A stretch of 64,000 nucleotides of DNA from Plastoroseomonas arctica (GCF_018128965.1 NZ_JAAEDH010000005.1:62001-126000), one strand, 5' to 3'; shown: positions 35,582 through 45,438, counted from the stretch's first letter. A program made the numbers and translations. The notes: generated by a model from the sequence alone, not told the origin.

Positions 35582-36738
35582 CCATCCCGAACGCGGCGCC
35601 GGAGACCTCCGACGCCGCGATCGCGGCGCGCACGGACAGCTACTTCAAGCGCACGCGATCGGTCGTCGAAAAATTCGGCGACTGCCATGTCACCTATGCG
35701 GTGTTCCTGCGCCGGCCAGTGATCTCCGCGCCGCGCCTGGCACTCGATTTCCTGCGCACGGTCGCGGAGAACCGGGGCACCGAGTTCTCCATCGAATTGC
35801 CGCATGAGGAAGGCACCTGGGTGGGTGCCGGTGATCCCTTGCTCTACATCGGCGGTTCGTTTGCGCTGCTGAGTGAGCTCGAGACCATCGTGCTCCAGAA
35901 ACTGGGGCCGGCCTGCGTCGCGGCGCACAACGCCTACCAGATGTGCCTCGAGCTCCCCAACGTCGCCTTCCTCGCCATGGAGGCGCGGCACTGCGCCGGG
36001 GCCGAGATGCAGGAGATGATGGCCTATGCCGCGGCCGTCGGCTCCGCCGCGGCGAAGCGGGAAGGGGCCAAGGGGTTTCTGGGCAACGCCAATGACGCGA
36101 CCGCGCACTGGTTCGGCGAGCCGGCCGGGCGCGGCACCATGCCGCATGCGCTGATCGGCTATGCCGGGTCCACCGTGCGCGCGGCGGAGATGTTCCACGC
36201 GACCTTCCCCGACGAGGCGCTGACCGTGCTGGTCGATTATTTCGGACGCGAAGTGACCGATGGCCTCGCGGTCTGTGCGCGCTTCCCCGAGATCGCCGCC
36301 TCCGGCCGCATGGCCGTGCGGCTGGACACGCATGGCGGCCGCTTTCTCGAGGGGCTCGATCCGGCGGAGAGCTATGCGGTGCTGGAACGCCACGCACCCT
36401 CGGCCATCCGCCGCTATCGCAGCGATACCGAGTTGCGCCACCTGGTCGGCACCGGCGTCTCGGCCGCCGCCGTCTGGCGCATGCGCGAGGCGCTGGACGA
36501 GGCCGGCTACCCGCATGTGCGCATCGTCGCCTCTTCCGGCTTCGGGGTGGGCAAGTGCCGGGTGATGGCCGAGGCCCGCGCACCGATCGACGTGGTCGGC
36601 ACCGGCAGCTTCATCCCAGACGCCTGGAGCGAGACCTACGCGACGGCTGATATCGTGGAGTATGACGGCGCGCCGCGGGTGAAGATCGGCCGCGAATTCC
36701 TGCTGCGCAGGAATGGGGCGCGGAAGAAGCAGGGGTAG
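35578..36738 (+). CDS. Nicotinate phosphoribosyltransferase-like protein
   Basis: The 386-residue protein has the nicotinate/quinolinate phosphoribosyltransferase type II fold: [10 protein letters not shown] at the N-terminus, MEARHCAG with the conserved [18 protein letters not shown] and VGTGSF for phosphate binding. It would make nicotinate mononucleotide from nicotinate in NAD salvage. It is coupled to DAHP synthase by a 4-base overlap, although the two belong to different pathways. nadE lies 2.3 kb further on. Confidence 0.85.
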   Translation: MTIPNAAPETSDAAIAARTDSYFKRTRSVVEKFGDCHVTYAVFLRRPVISAPRLALDFLRTVAENRGTEFSIELPHEEGTWVGAGDPLLYIGGSFALLSELETIVLQKLGPACVAAHNAYQMCLELPNVAFLAMEARHCAGAEMQEMMAYAAAVGSAAAKREGAKGFLGNANDATAHWFGEPAGRGTMPHALIGYAGSTVRAAEMFHATFPDEALTVLVDYFGREVTDGLAVCARFPEIAASGRMAVRLDTHGGRFLEGLDPAESYAVLERHAPSAIRRYRSDTELRHLVGTGVSAAAVWRMREALDEAGYPHVRIVASSGFGVGKCRVMAEARAPIDVVGTGSFIPDAWSETYATADIVEYDGAPRVKIGREFLLRRNGARKKQG

Positions 36739-36757
36739 GGGTCCTTCGTAAGGCCCC
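36738..36757 (+). terminator. Hairpin after the nicotinate phosphoribosyltransferase gene
   Basis: GGGG-t-CCTT / AAGGCCCC forms an 8-bp stem with a one-base bulge and a 3-base loop, starting at the last base of the stop codon. No T-run follows. Confidence 0.4.
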
Positions 36758-36779
36758 TCCATGTTCCCATATGGGGTGC

Positions 36780-37781
36780 ATGACCCCACTCTCCGTCCTC
36801 GATCTCTCCCCCGTCCCCGAAGGCAGCGATACCGGGCAGGCGCTGCGCAACTCCATCGATCTCGCGCGGCATGCCGAGGCGCTGGGCTTCCACCGCTACT
36901 GGATGGCGGAGCATCACAACATGCCCGGCATCGCCAGCGCCGCGACCGCTGTCGCCCTCGCCCATGCCGCCGCCGCCACCCGCTCCATCCGCATCGGTGC
37001 GGGCGGCATCATGCTGCCCAACCACGCGCCGCTGATGGTGGCCGAGCAGTTCGGCACCCTGGCCGCGCTGCACCCCGGGCGCATCGACCTCGGGCTTGGC
37101 CGGGCGCCTGGGTCCGATCAGCTGGCCGCGCGCGCCATGCGCCGGACCCTCGCCAATGATGTGGACGCCTTCCCCCGCGACGTCGTTGAGTTGCTCGGCT
37201 ATTTCGAACCCGCCGAACCCGGGCAGGCGCTGCAGGCCGTGCCAGGCGCGGGCCTCGCCGTGGATGTCTGGATCCTCGGCTCCAGCACCTATGGGGCCCA
37301 GCTCGCCGCGATGCTGGGGCTGCCCTATGCCTTCGCCTCGCATTTCGCCCCCGATCTGATGATGGAGGCCGCTGCGGTGTACCGCGAGCTGTTCCGCCCT
37401 TCGGCGCGGCTCGCCAGGCCCCATGTCATGCTCGGCGTGAACGTCTTCGCCGCAGCGAGCGATGCCGAGGCGCAGCTGCTGTTCAGCTCGCTCCAGCAGG
37501 CCTTCGTCAATCTCCGCTCCGGCCGGCCGGGCAAGCTGCCCCCGCCGGTCGAGGGCTACGAGGCCCGGCTCGACCCGCAGGCGCGCGCGATGCTGCGCAA
37601 CGCGCTGTCCTGTTCGGTCGTGGGCGGGCCGGAGACGGTGCGCCGGGGCCTTGCGGAGTTCGTCGCGCGGACCGGCGCGGACGAGCTGATGGTGACGGCG
37701 CAGATCCATGACCACGCCGCACGGCTCCGATCCTTCGAGATCCTGGCCGAGGTGCAGGTGGGCGCGCGGTTGGTCGCGTAG
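36780..37781 (+). CDS. LLM-class flavin-dependent oxidoreductase (MsnO8/YhbW-like)
   Basis: The 333-residue luciferase-fold protein contains [11 protein letters not shown] at the start, [19 protein letters not shown], and [42 protein letters not shown]. These are the hallmarks of the bacterial-luciferase subfamily typified by YhbW. The cofactor is reduced FMN and the substrate is unknown. The ATG at 36780 is chosen because a GGGG site lies 4 bases upstream and homologues begin with LSVLDLSP; an ATG at 36771 would add three residues. Confidence 0.85.
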   Translation: MTPLSVLDLSPVPEGSDTGQALRNSIDLARHAEALGFHRYWMAEHHNMPGIASAATAVALAHAAAATRSIRIGAGGIMLPNHAPLMVAEQFGTLAALHPGRIDLGLGRAPGSDQLAARAMRRTLANDVDAFPRDVVELLGYFEPAEPGQALQAVPGAGLAVDVWILGSSTYGAQLAAMLGLPYAFASHFAPDLMMEAAAVYRELFRPSARLARPHVMLGVNVFAAASDAEAQLLFSSLQQAFVNLRSGRPGKLPPPVEGYEARLDPQARAMLRNALSCSVVGGPETVRRGLAEFVARTGADELMVTAQIHDHAARLRSFEILAEVQVGARLVA

Positions 37782-37857
37782 CTTCGCCGCACCGCTCAGG
37801 GGGCAGGCGCCGTCCCGGCCTCCGCCTTTGGTGTGACCAAGGCTCCGAGGCCGCAGC

Positions 37858-37885
37858 CAGGTGTCATCAGGCTCCTGATGACCTT
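37858..37885. terminator. Bidirectional hairpin between convergent genes
   Basis: GTCATCAG-gctc-CTGATGAC is a perfect 8-bp stem in the 146-base gap between two converging genes. Pairing can extend as AGGT/ACCT if a 2-base bulge is allowed. The placement suits termination of both transcripts, but there is no T-tract. Confidence 0.5.
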
Positions 37886-37927
37886 GCAGAAGATCGACGG
37901 CGCCGCGCCGCTGGCGCCGCCAGCCCT

Positions 37928-38854
37928 CTAGGGTTGCCCGCTGCCGCCCGCCGCGCCGTAGACCTGGCCCGTTGCATAGCTCGCATCGGCCGCGGCGAGC
38001 TGGACGTTGATCGAGGCCAGCTCCGCCGGCTGCCCCGGGCGGCCCATCGGGGTCGCGCTGCCGAATTTCTCGAGCTTCTCCATCGTCGCCCCGCCGGAGA
38101 CCTGGATCGGCGTCCAGATCGGACCGGGTGCCACGCCGTTCACCCGGATGCCGCGCTCGGCCAGCTGCTTGGCCAGCGACTTCACGTAGTTCATCGTCGC
38201 TGCCTTGGTCTGCGCGTAGTCGTAGAGCTCGGCCGACGGGTCGTAGGCCTGCTCGGACGTCGTCCCGATGATGGACGAGCCCGGTTTGAGGTGCGGCAGT
38301 GCCGCCTTGATGGTCCAGAACGGCGCGTAGATGTTGGTCTTCATCGTGGCGTCGAAATCCTCGTCGGTGACGTCGAGGATCGAGGCGCGCGTCTGCTGGC
38401 GCGCGGCATTGTTGACCAGGATGTCGAGGCCGCCGAGTGCCGCGACCGCCTGGTCCACCATCTGCCGGCAGAACGCCGCGTCGCGCAGGTCGCCGGGGAT
38501 GGCGACGCCGTTGCGCCCGGCCGCGCGGATGAGGTCGATCACCTCGCGCGCATCCTCCTCCTCATCCGGCAGGTAGTTGATGGCGACGTCGGCACCCTCG
38601 CGGGCGAAGGCGATGGCGGCCGCCCGGCCCATGCCGGAATCGCCGCCGGTGATCAGCGCGCGGCGGCCCTGCAGCCGGCCCGACCCCTTGTAGCTGTGCT
38701 CACCATGGTCCGGGCGCGGGTCCATCCGGCCCGCGAGGCCGGGCCAGGGCTGGGTCTGCCGCGCGAAGGGCGGCTTGGGGTACTTGTCCGCCGGGTTCTC
38801 GAGCGGGTGGGCGTGCGTGGGCGCGGGGTTCGAATGGCTGTCATGGTCGGGCAT
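37928..38854 (-). CDS. SDR family oxidoreductase with N-terminal extension (YghA-like)
   Basis: The 308-residue protein has a proline- and histidine-rich N-terminal extension of about 55 residues (HSNPAPTHAHPLENPADKYP), then a classical SDR domain: ALITGGDSGMGRAAAIAFAREGADVAINYLP, NNAARQQ, and a catalytic YDYAQTKAA. The extension with a DKYPKPPF-like motif is typical of the YghA/YhdG group linked to general stress. The ATG at 38854 is the last sensible start. Substrate unknown. Confidence 0.87.
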   Translation of the reverse strand: MPDHDSHSNPAPTHAHPLENPADKYPKPPFARQTQPWPGLAGRMDPRPDHGEHSYKGSGRLQGRRALITGGDSGMGRAAAIAFAREGADVAINYLPDEEEDAREVIDLIRAAGRNGVAIPGDLRDAAFCRQMVDQAVAALGGLDILVNNAARQQTRASILDVTDEDFDATMKTNIYAPFWTIKAALPHLKPGSSIIGTTSEQAYDPSAELYDYAQTKAATMNYVKSLAKQLAERGIRVNGVAPGPIWTPIQVSGGATMEKLEKFGSATPMGRPGQPAELASINVQLAAADASYATGQVYGAAGGSGQP

Positions 38855-39033
38855 GGAGGTCTCCGGGTTTGCGCGCGCCGCGGCCGGCGGCGGGCCAGCG
38901 CGCCTTCGGCGCACCGTGATGGTCGGTAAAGCGCGCCGCCGCGGCGCCGTTGCCTCACATTGCGGTGCATGCCGGCCCGGGTTCCGCCCGCTCGGCGCGT
39001 GACGCACCGCGCAATCCCTCCTATTTATGGGCG

Positions 39034-40701
39034 ATGCCCACCGACACGCTTGCCATCGCCCTCGCCCAGATCAATCCGCATGAGGGTGCCATCGCCACCA
39101 ACGCCGCGCGCATCCGCGCCGCGCGCGCCGAGGCCGCGCGCCTGGGCGCGGACCTGCTGGTCACGCCGGAATTCTCCATCGCCGGCTATCCGCCCGAGGA
39201 CCTGGTGCGCAAGCCCGCCTTCGTCGCGGCCTGTGAGGCGGCGATTGCGGAACTCGCCGCCGAGACGGCCGATGGCGGGCCGGGTCTCATCGTGGGCGGA
39301 CCGTGGCAGGATGGGGAGCGGCTGTACAACGCGGCCTTCGTGCTCGATGCCGGCCGCATCGTCGCGCGGCGGGCGAAGCACGAGCTGCCGAACTACGGCG
39401 TGTTCGACGACAAGCGCGTCTTCGATGCCGGGCCCGCGCCCGGCCCGGTGCCGTTCCGCGGCTTCCGCATCGGGCTGATGGTCTGCGAGGATTGGTGGTT
39501 CCCGGCCGTGTCCGAGACGCTGGCGGAATCGGGCGCGGAGATCCTGCTCTCGATCAACGGCTCGCCCTTCGAGGTGGAGAAGCACGAGGCGCGCGTGGAC
39601 CTCGCCGTCGCCCGCGTGGTGGAGACCGGTCTGCCCTTCGTCTTCCTCAACCAGGTCTGCGGCCAGGACGAGCTGGTCTTCGAGGGCGCGTCCTTCGTGA
39701 TGAACGCGGACCGCGCGCTGACCCACATCCTGCCGATGTTCGCCGAGGATATCCGCCTGACGACCTGGAAGCGGGCGGGGGCGCGGCTGGATTGCGCGCC
39801 GGGCGCGCTGGCGCCGCCGTTGACGCGCGACGCGCAGATCTACGGCGCGATGGTCCTCGGCCTGCGCGATTATGTGGAGAAGAACCGGTTTCCGGGCATC
39901 GTGCTGGGGCTCTCCGGCGGCATCGACAGCGCCATCTCGGCGGCTGTCGCGGCGGATGCGCTGGGCGCGGACCGGGTGCACGCGGTGATGATGCCCTCGC
40001 CCTATACCAGCCCCGAGAGCCTCGAGGATGCGGCGTCCTGCGCGGATTTGCTCGGCATCCGCTACGAGACCATCCCGATCGGGCCGGCGATGGAGGCCTT
40101 CGCGGGCATGCTGGCGCCCGCCTTCGGCAACTCGCCGCCCGACACCACCGAGGAGAACCTGCAGTCGCGCATCCGCGGCGTGACGCTGATGGCGCTGTCG
40201 AACAAGTTCGGCGCGATGCTGCTGACCACCGGCAACAAGTCGGAGATGAGCACCGGCTACGCGACGCTGTACGGCGACATGTGCGGTGGCTATTCCGTGC
40301 TGAAGGACATCTACAAGACCACGGTGTTCTCGCTGTGCCGCTGGCGCAATGCGAACATCCCCGACGGCGTGCTGGGGCCGCGCGGGCCGGTGATGCCGGA
40401 GCGGGTGATCACCAAGCCGCCGAGCGCCGAGCTCAAGCCCGACCAGAAGGACCAGGACACGCTGCCGCCCTATGAGGAGCTGGACGCCATCCTCGAAGGG
40501 CTGATCGAGGGCGAGAAATCCGTCGATGCGCTCGTCGCCGAGGGTTTTCCACGCGACACCATCCTGCGCGTCTGGCGCATGCTGGACCGCGCCGAATACA
40601 AGCGCCGCCAGGCGCCGCCGGGGGTGAAGATCACGCCCCGCGCCTTTGGCCGCGACCGCCGCTACCCCATCACCAACGGCTTCACGGCGCTGATCAAGTG
40701 A
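39034..40701 (+). CDS. nadE: Glutamine-dependent NAD+ synthetase
   Basis: The 555-residue two-domain enzyme has an N-terminal nitrilase-type glutaminase with the triad Glu (TPEFSIAGYPPEDL), Lys (RRAKHELPNYGVFDDKR) and Cys (GLMVCEDWW). The C-terminal ATP-pyrophosphatase domain carries the P-loop GLSGGIDSA, with TTGNKSEMSTGYATLYGD further on. It makes NAD from deamido-NAD, ATP and glutamine-derived ammonia. The ATG at 39034 (MPTDTLAIALAQINPHEG) matches the family start. It begins a tightly coupled run with two small paralogues and gltX. Confidence 0.95.
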   Translation: MPTDTLAIALAQINPHEGAIATNAARIRAARAEAARLGADLLVTPEFSIAGYPPEDLVRKPAFVAACEAAIAELAAETADGGPGLIVGGPWQDGERLYNAAFVLDAGRIVARRAKHELPNYGVFDDKRVFDAGPAPGPVPFRGFRIGLMVCEDWWFPAVSETLAESGAEILLSINGSPFEVEKHEARVDLAVARVVETGLPFVFLNQVCGQDELVFEGASFVMNADRALTHILPMFAEDIRLTTWKRAGARLDCAPGALAPPLTRDAQIYGAMVLGLRDYVEKNRFPGIVLGLSGGIDSAISAAVAADALGADRVHAVMMPSPYTSPESLEDAASCADLLGIRYETIPIGPAMEAFAGMLAPAFGNSPPDTTEENLQSRIRGVTLMALSNKFGAMLLTTGNKSEMSTGYATLYGDMCGGYSVLKDIYKTTVFSLCRWRNANIPDGVLGPRGPVMPERVITKPPSAELKPDQKDQDTLPPYEELDAILEGLIEGEKSVDALVAEGFPRDTILRVWRMLDRAEYKRRQAPPGVKITPRAFGRDRRYPITNGFTALIK

Positions 40702-41084
40702 GCGACCTGTTCGCCCCCGAGGGTGGGTACGCCGTCCGCATCCTCGATCTCTCCGGCGCCAACGGGTCCGAGCCGGTCGAGACCATCACCGGCTTCCCGT
40801 CCCTGGAGCACGCCAATGCCTTCGCGCGGCGCTACGTGCGCGACAGCATCGAGCGCTGCCGCGCGGGCGGTGCCGCGCCGGATGCGGTGCTCGCCGCCTG
40901 GCACATGTTCGGCGAGGATGCGGAGATCACCCCCGCCGCCGATCAGGCCTGGCGCAGCGCGAACGAGCTCGCCGATTTCGCGCAGAACCCGGCGCGCGAT
41001 GCGGAGGAGCGCAACTGGCGCATCCTCGACCCGCGCGCCGATGATGATGACGACGAGGATGAAGACGAAGAAGACGAGGCATGA
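40698..41084 (+). CDS. Small acidic protein, paralogue of the next gene
   Basis: The 128-residue protein starts with GTG overlapping the nadE stop codon (GTGA). The core (FPSLEHANAFARRYVRDSIERCRAGGAAPDAVLAAWHMFGEDAEI) is helical, and the C-terminus is a long Asp/Glu tail (DDDDDEDEDEEDEA). The core resembles that of the downstream gene, so the pair looks like a tandem duplication. No known domain was recognised. Its position between nadE and gltX with 4-base overlaps shows it is a real gene. Confidence 0.75.
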   Translation: MSDLFAPEGGYAVRILDLSGANGSEPVETITGFPSLEHANAFARRYVRDSIERCRAGGAAPDAVLAAWHMFGEDAEITPAADQAWRSANELADFAQNPARDAEERNWRILDPRADDDDDEDEDEEDEA

Positions 41085-41380
41085 GCCATTCCGTCCTCTG
41101 CGGCGATTTCGGCGCCTACCAGGACCCCGATGAGGAATGGCTCGTGCCCGGCTTTGCGACCGCCGAGGCCGCGCAGGAATATGCGCGCCGCTTCATCCGC
41201 GCCCAGGTCGAGCATCTGCGCGCCGACACGCCGGACCCGGTGGCGCTGCGCGATGCCTATTTCACCTTCGGGGAATACGCGACCACGGAGGGCCTCGACA
41301 CCCAGGCCTGGGTCGCGCATTGCATCGCGCACCCGGCAGCCTCGCCGCGCGACACGAATTATGAATCGCTTACCCCATGA
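41081..41380 (+). CDS. Small protein, paralogue of the preceding gene
   Basis: The 99-residue protein overlaps both neighbours by ATGA. Its core (FATAEAAQEYARRFIRAQVEHLRADTPDPVALRDAYFTFGEYATTEGLD) aligns with that of the preceding protein: the same A-R-R-[YF]-[VI]-R spacing, a D-P/A-P segment and [MT]-F-G-E. It lacks the acidic tail. Function unknown. The pair may act together as a heterodimer. Confidence 0.75.
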   Translation: MSHSVLCGDFGAYQDPDEEWLVPGFATAEAAQEYARRFIRAQVEHLRADTPDPVALRDAYFTFGEYATTEGLDTQAWVAHCIAHPAASPRDTNYESLTP

Positions 41381-42708
41381 AACTGCGCTTTGCCCCATCC
41401 CCCACCGGCCTGCTGCATGCCGGGAATGCGCGCCTCGCGGTGGCCAACTGGCTGCTGGCGCGACGGCATGGCGGCACCTTCGTGCTGCGCCTGGACGACA
41501 CCGACACCGAGCGGACGAAGCCGGAATTCATCGCCGCCATCGACGAGGACCTGAGCTGGCTGGGTCTGGATTGGGATGAACGCTTCGCGCAGTCCTCGCG
41601 GCTGGACCTGTATGCCTCCGCCGCCGATCGGCTGAAGGCGTCCAAGCGCCTCTACCCGTGCTTCGAGAGCGAGGAGGAGCTGACGGCGAAGCGCGAACGC
41701 CGCCGCCGCGAAGGCAAGGCGCCGGTCTATGACCGCGAGGCGCTGCGCATGACGCCGGAGCAGCTTGAGCGCGCTTTGGCGAACGGCAAGCAGCCATACT
41801 GGCGCTTCATGCTCTCCCCCCGCGCCGTGCAGTGGCAGGACGCCGTACTTGGCAAGCGCCAGGTGAAGCTGCAGGCGATCTCCGACCCGGTGCTGATCCG
41901 CGCCGATGGCTCGCCGCTCTACACCTTCACCTCGGTCGTCGATGACCTGGAGACGGGTGTGACGCATGTGGTGCGCGGCGAGGACCATGTGACGAATACG
42001 GGGATCCAGATCGACCTCTACGAGGCGCTGGGCGGCAATGCGAGCAGGCTCACCTTCGGCCACTTGCCGCTGCTGACCGACATGGATGGCGGCCCGCTCT
42101 CCAAGCGCCTCGGTGCGATTTCGCTGCGACATCTGCGGCGCGACGGGATCGAGCCCGCCGCGCTGGTGGGCTATCTCGCCGCACTCGGGACCAGCGTGGA
42201 CCCGGTCCCCGGCACGCCGCGCGCCTTGGCCAAGGATTACGACCTGTCGCGCGTGTCGCATTCCTCGGCGCGCTTCGATATGCGCCAGCTGCTCGCGCTG
42301 AACCGGCGCGTGCTGCACGAGGCGTCGTTTGAGAGCGTGCGCGACCGCCTGCCCGAGAACGCCGATGGCGAGGCCTGGGACGCGATCCGCGGCAACCTCG
42401 ACCTGATGCGCGAGGCGCCGGCCTGGATCGACGTCATACGCGGCACCATCATCCCGCCGGTGCAGGAGAATGAGCGCGAATTCCTCCGCGCCGCGCTGGA
42501 CAACCTGCCCGCCGAGCCGTGGAACGAATACACCTGGGCCGGCTGGGTGGAGGCGCTGAAGCCCATCACCGGCCGCAAGGGCAAGGCGCTGTTCCTGCCG
42601 CTGCGCGTCGCGTTGACCGGCGAGGAGCACGGCCCGGACCTGAAAACCCTGTTGCCCCTGATCGGCCGCGAACGCGCCGTGCGGCGGCTGACCCTGTCGG
42701 CGAATTGA
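41377..42708 (+). CDS. gltX: Glutamyl-tRNA synthetase (GluRS2 type)
   Basis: The 443-residue class I synthetase has the HIGH-like motif H-A-G-N (FAPSPTGLLHAGNAR), LDDTDTERT for glutamate and ATP binding, and the KMSKS-like motif L-S-K-R (GGPLSKRLGAISL). There is no zinc-binding Cys cluster in the connecting domain. The length and the SVDP/DLSRVSHSSARFD region fit the short GluRS2-like paralogue found in many alphaproteobacteria beside a second GluRS. Whether it charges tRNA-Glu or tRNA-Gln is not decided by sequence. It overlaps the small gene upstream and is 1 base from cysS. Confidence 0.92.
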   Translation: MKLRFAPSPTGLLHAGNARLAVANWLLARRHGGTFVLRLDDTDTERTKPEFIAAIDEDLSWLGLDWDERFAQSSRLDLYASAADRLKASKRLYPCFESEEELTAKRERRRREGKAPVYDREALRMTPEQLERALANGKQPYWRFMLSPRAVQWQDAVLGKRQVKLQAISDPVLIRADGSPLYTFTSVVDDLETGVTHVVRGEDHVTNTGIQIDLYEALGGNASRLTFGHLPLLTDMDGGPLSKRLGAISLRHLRRDGIEPAALVGYLAALGTSVDPVPGTPRALAKDYDLSRVSHSSARFDMRQLLALNRRVLHEASFESVRDRLPENADGEAWDAIRGNLDLMREAPAWIDVIRGTIIPPVQENEREFLRAALDNLPAEPWNEYTWAGWVEALKPITGRKGKALFLPLRVALTGEEHGPDLKTLLPLIGRERAVRRLTLSAN

Positions 42709-42709
42709 G

Positions 42710-44122
42710 ATGCTCCAGATTCACAATTCCGCGGCGCGCGAGCGCCAGGACTTCATCCCGATCGATCCCGATCACGTCCGCCTCTATGTCTGCGGGCCCA
42801 CCGTCTATGACCTGGCACATCTGGGCAATGCGCGCCCGGTGGTGGTGTTCGACGTGCTGGTGCGGCTGCTGCGGCGGCTGTATCCGCGCGTGACCTATGT
42901 GCGGAACATCACCGACGTGGAGGACAAGATCAACGCCCGCGCGCGTGAATCCGGCGAGCCGATCGCCGCGATCACCGCGCGCACGACCGCGGATTTCCAT
43001 CGCGACATGGCCGCACTCGGTTCGCTGCCGCCTGATGAGGAACCGCGCGCCACCGACAACATCGCGCAGATGATCGCAATCATCGAGAAGCTGATCGCCA
43101 ACGGCCACGCCTATGCGGCGGAAGGCCATGTGCTGTTCTCCGTGCCCTCGTTTGCCGCCTATGGCGCGCTGTCCGGCCGCGCGCCCGATGAGCTGCTGGC
43201 CGGCGCGCGCATCGACCCCGCGCCCTACAAGCGCGACCAGGGGGATTTCGTGCTGTGGAAGCCCTCCGATGTGGAGACGCCGGGCTGGGACAGCCCCTGG
43301 GGGCGTGGGCGACCGGGCTGGCATATCGAATGCTCGGCGATGTCCTGGCGCTATCTGGGCGAGGAGTTCGACATCCATGGCGGCGGTGCCGACCTGCTGT
43401 TCCCGCACCACGAGAACGAGCTGGCGCAGTCGGCCTGCGCCTTTCCCGGCAGCCGCTTCGCGCGCTTCTGGATGCACAACGGCATGCTGCTCGTGGACGG
43501 CGAGAAGATGTCGAAGTCGCTGGGCAATTTCCTCACCGTGCGCGACATTTTGGCGCGCGGTCCCTGGGCCGGCGAGGCCTTTCGGCTGCTGCTGCTCAAG
43601 ACGCACTACCGCCAGGCGTTGGACTTCACCCAGGGCGGGTTGGACGAAGCCAAGGCGGAGCTCGATGATGGTTACGCCATGTTGGCGCGCGCACCGGCTG
43701 CCGATGGCGCACTGATCGAGACAATGGCCGAATGGGCGATGGCGCCTTTGCAGGACGACCTCAACACCGCGGGCATGCTGACGCGCCTGCGCGACCTGCG
43801 CACGCTGGAGAACACCGCGACCATCGGCGGCAGCGCGACCGCGGTGACCACGCGTATCGGCCAGAACTGGGCGCCGGCGCCGGGCGAGGCGGCGGCGGCC
43901 TTCCGCATCGCGGCGGGCACGCTGGGGCTGTTCCAGGCGGCGCCGTCGGATTGGTTGCAGGGTGGGGTGGATGCCGGCGCCATCGAGGCCGCCATCGCGG
44001 CACGGCTCGCGGCGCGGAAGGCGCGGGACTTTGCCGAAGCGGATCGCATCCGCGCCGGGCTGCTCGCGCAGGGCATCACCTTGGAAGACGGCCCGCAGGG
44101 GACGACATGGCGGCGAAGCTGA
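42710..44122 (+). CDS. cysS: Cysteinyl-tRNA synthetase
   Basis: The 470-residue class I synthetase has H-L-G-N ([18 protein letters not shown]), the zinc ligands Cys (YVCGPTVYD), Cys (HIECSAMSW) and the HHENE segment, and the ATP-binding motif K-M-S-K-S ([16 protein letters not shown]). The C-terminal tRNA-binding helical domain is complete, ending [16 protein letters not shown]. It starts one base after gltX, so translation is coupled, and is followed by a small membrane protein gene and trmJ. Confidence 0.96.
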   Translation: MLQIHNSAARERQDFIPIDPDHVRLYVCGPTVYDLAHLGNARPVVVFDVLVRLLRRLYPRVTYVRNITDVEDKINARARESGEPIAAITARTTADFHRDMAALGSLPPDEEPRATDNIAQMIAIIEKLIANGHAYAAEGHVLFSVPSFAAYGALSGRAPDELLAGARIDPAPYKRDQGDFVLWKPSDVETPGWDSPWGRGRPGWHIECSAMSWRYLGEEFDIHGGGADLLFPHHENELAQSACAFPGSRFARFWMHNGMLLVDGEKMSKSLGNFLTVRDILARGPWAGEAFRLLLLKTHYRQALDFTQGGLDEAKAELDDGYAMLARAPAADGALIETMAEWAMAPLQDDLNTAGMLTRLRDLRTLENTATIGGSATAVTTRIGQNWAPAPGEAAAAFRIAAGTLGLFQAAPSDWLQGGVDAGAIEAAIAARLAARKARDFAEADRIRAGLLAQGITLEDGPQGTTWRRS

Positions 44123-44132
44123 AGCGGCAGGC

Positions 44133-44561
44133 ATGAACGCCGCCTACCTGTCTGCCCTTTCCGCGCTGTTGGGCTCCGCGATCGGCGCCTTGGCGTCGCT
44201 CGCCACCACTTGGCTCACCCAGCGGCACCAGGACCGCGCGCAGCGGCGTGCGCAGGAGGCGACGCGGCAGGAGCGGCTGTATGGCGAGTTCATCGACGAG
44301 GCTGCGAAGCTCTACGTCGATGCCATGACGCATGCGATGGAGGATCCGACGAAGATCGTCCATCTCACGGCCGTGTTCAGCAAGATCCGACTCTTCGCGC
44401 CGCCGTCGGTGATCGAGGCCGCCGAGGCGGTGATCCGGAGGATCATCGAGACCTACTACGACCCCAACGAGGATTTCGCCCAGCGCCCCGACTTCAAGTC
44501 GCGAAAGAACGACTTCCTGACCGACTTCACCACAGCGTGCCGCAACGACCTCCGCGCATGA
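44133..44561 (+). CDS. Small membrane-anchored protein of unknown function
   Basis: The 142-residue product has an N-terminal hydrophobic helix (LSALSALLGSAIGALASLATTWL), then a charged coiled-coil-like stretch (QRHQDRAQRRAQEATRQERLYGEFIDEAAKLYVDAM) and a globular tail. It resembles the small single-span proteins often annotated as hypothetical in alphaproteobacteria. The ATG at 44133 is 11 bases past the cysS stop. The gene ends just before a repeat-like segment at 44574. Confidence 0.72.
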   Translation: MNAAYLSALSALLGSAIGALASLATTWLTQRHQDRAQRRAQEATRQERLYGEFIDEAAKLYVDAMTHAMEDPTKIVHLTAVFSKIRLFAPPSVIEAAEAVIRRIIETYYDPNEDFAQRPDFKSRKNDFLTDFTTACRNDLRA

Positions 44562-44573
44562 GTCCCCAGGAGC

Positions 44574-44623
44574 CAAAAGTAAAAGAATGGGGTCTGGGGA
44601 AATTCCTTTCCCCAGCCTTGCTT
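44574..44623. repeat. Single arm of the AT-containing stop-end repeat
   Basis: The minus-strand reading GAAGCAAGGCTGGGGAAAGG continues with a GGAATTTCC core, CCCCAGACCCCATTC and then TTTTACTTTT. This aligns closely with the left arm of the element at 48974-49042. Only one arm is present here, without the central hairpin. The proposed ATG of trmJ lies inside it. Confidence 0.75.
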
Positions 44624-45438
44624 CCTTGACCGGCCGCGAGGGCGGCGCCGACCTTGCCGCTCCGCCGGGCGAAAGCCCGGTGGTGGTGCTGGTGCGCCCG
44701 CAGATGGCCGAGAACATCGGCGCCGCGGCTCGGGCCATGGCCAATGGCGGGCTGTTCCACCTGCGCCTGGTGGCACCGCGCGATGGCTGGCCGCAAGCGG
44801 TCGCCTGGCGCATGGCCTCGGGCGCCGATCGTATCCTCGACGCGGCCGAGGTCTTCCCCGACATCCCCTCTGCCGTCGCCGATTGCCACCGCGTGATGGG
44901 CACCTGTCCGCGGCCACGCCATGTGATCATCGAGACGCTGACCGCGCGCGCCGCCGCCGGTGATCTTCGCGCCATCAACGCCGAGGGCCAGCGCGCGGCG
45001 ATCCTGTTCGGGCCGGAGCGGGCAGGGCTCACCGCCGATGACCTCGCCTGCTGTGACACGCTGATCCGCTATCCGCTCAACCCTGCGCACATGTCGCTCA
45101 ACCTGGCCCAGGCGGTGATGATCCTCGCCTATGAATGGTGGACGGCTGAGGAGCCCACGCCCGCGCGGGTGTTCGTGACCAACGAGACGCATGTCGCGAC
45201 CAAGGGCTCGCTGGAGGCGTTTCTCGACCGGCTGGTGAGCGAGCTCGATGCTTGCGGCTTCCTGGAGACCGCGCACAAGCGACCCTTGATGGTGCGCAAC
45301 CTGCGGCACTGGTTCCTGCGCGGCCAGGTGACGGAGCAGGAGCTGCGCACGCTGCACGGCGTGGTGACGGAGCTCGCGCGCGGGCGGATGGTGCGCGGCC
45401 GCAAGCCGGACCCGACGCCGCCCTGGGCGGATGAGTGA
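44587..45438 (+). CDS. trmJ: tRNA/rRNA methyltransferase (TrmJ/SpoU family)
   Basis: The 283-residue (at most) SpoU-type methyltransferase has motif 1 RPQMAENIGAAARAMANGG, motif 2 ILFGPERAGLTADDLACCD, motif 3 IRYPLNPAHMSLNLAQAVMILAYEWW, and a C-terminal helical extension as in TrmJ, which 2'-O-methylates position 32 of tRNA. The start is uncertain: the first ATG at 44587 lies inside a dispersed repeat, so the first 10-15 residues (MGSGEIPFPSLAS) may be repeat-derived. A GTG within the stretch encoding SPVVVLV is a possible shorter start. Confidence 0.87.
   Translation: MGSGEIPFPSLASLTGREGGADLAAPPGESPVVVLVRPQMAENIGAAARAMANGGLFHLRLVAPRDGWPQAVAWRMASGADRILDAAEVFPDIPSAVADCHRVMGTCPRPRHVIIETLTARAAAGDLRAINAEGQRAAILFGPERAGLTADDLACCDTLIRYPLNPAHMSLNLAQAVMILAYEWWTAEEPTPARVFVTNETHVATKGSLEAFLDRLVSELDACGFLETAHKRPLMVRNLRHWFLRGQVTEQELRTLHGVVTELARGRMVRGRKPDPTPPWADE

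Noticed and set aside
37782..37927. Small coding gene in the gap between two convergent genes
   Set aside because: No frame with a plausible start and ribosome site; the segment is better explained by the hairpin at 37858-37885.
38825..38840. GGTTCGAAT, resembling a tRNA T-loop
   Set aside because: It lies inside the SDR coding sequence, and no acceptor, D or anticodon arms can be built around it.
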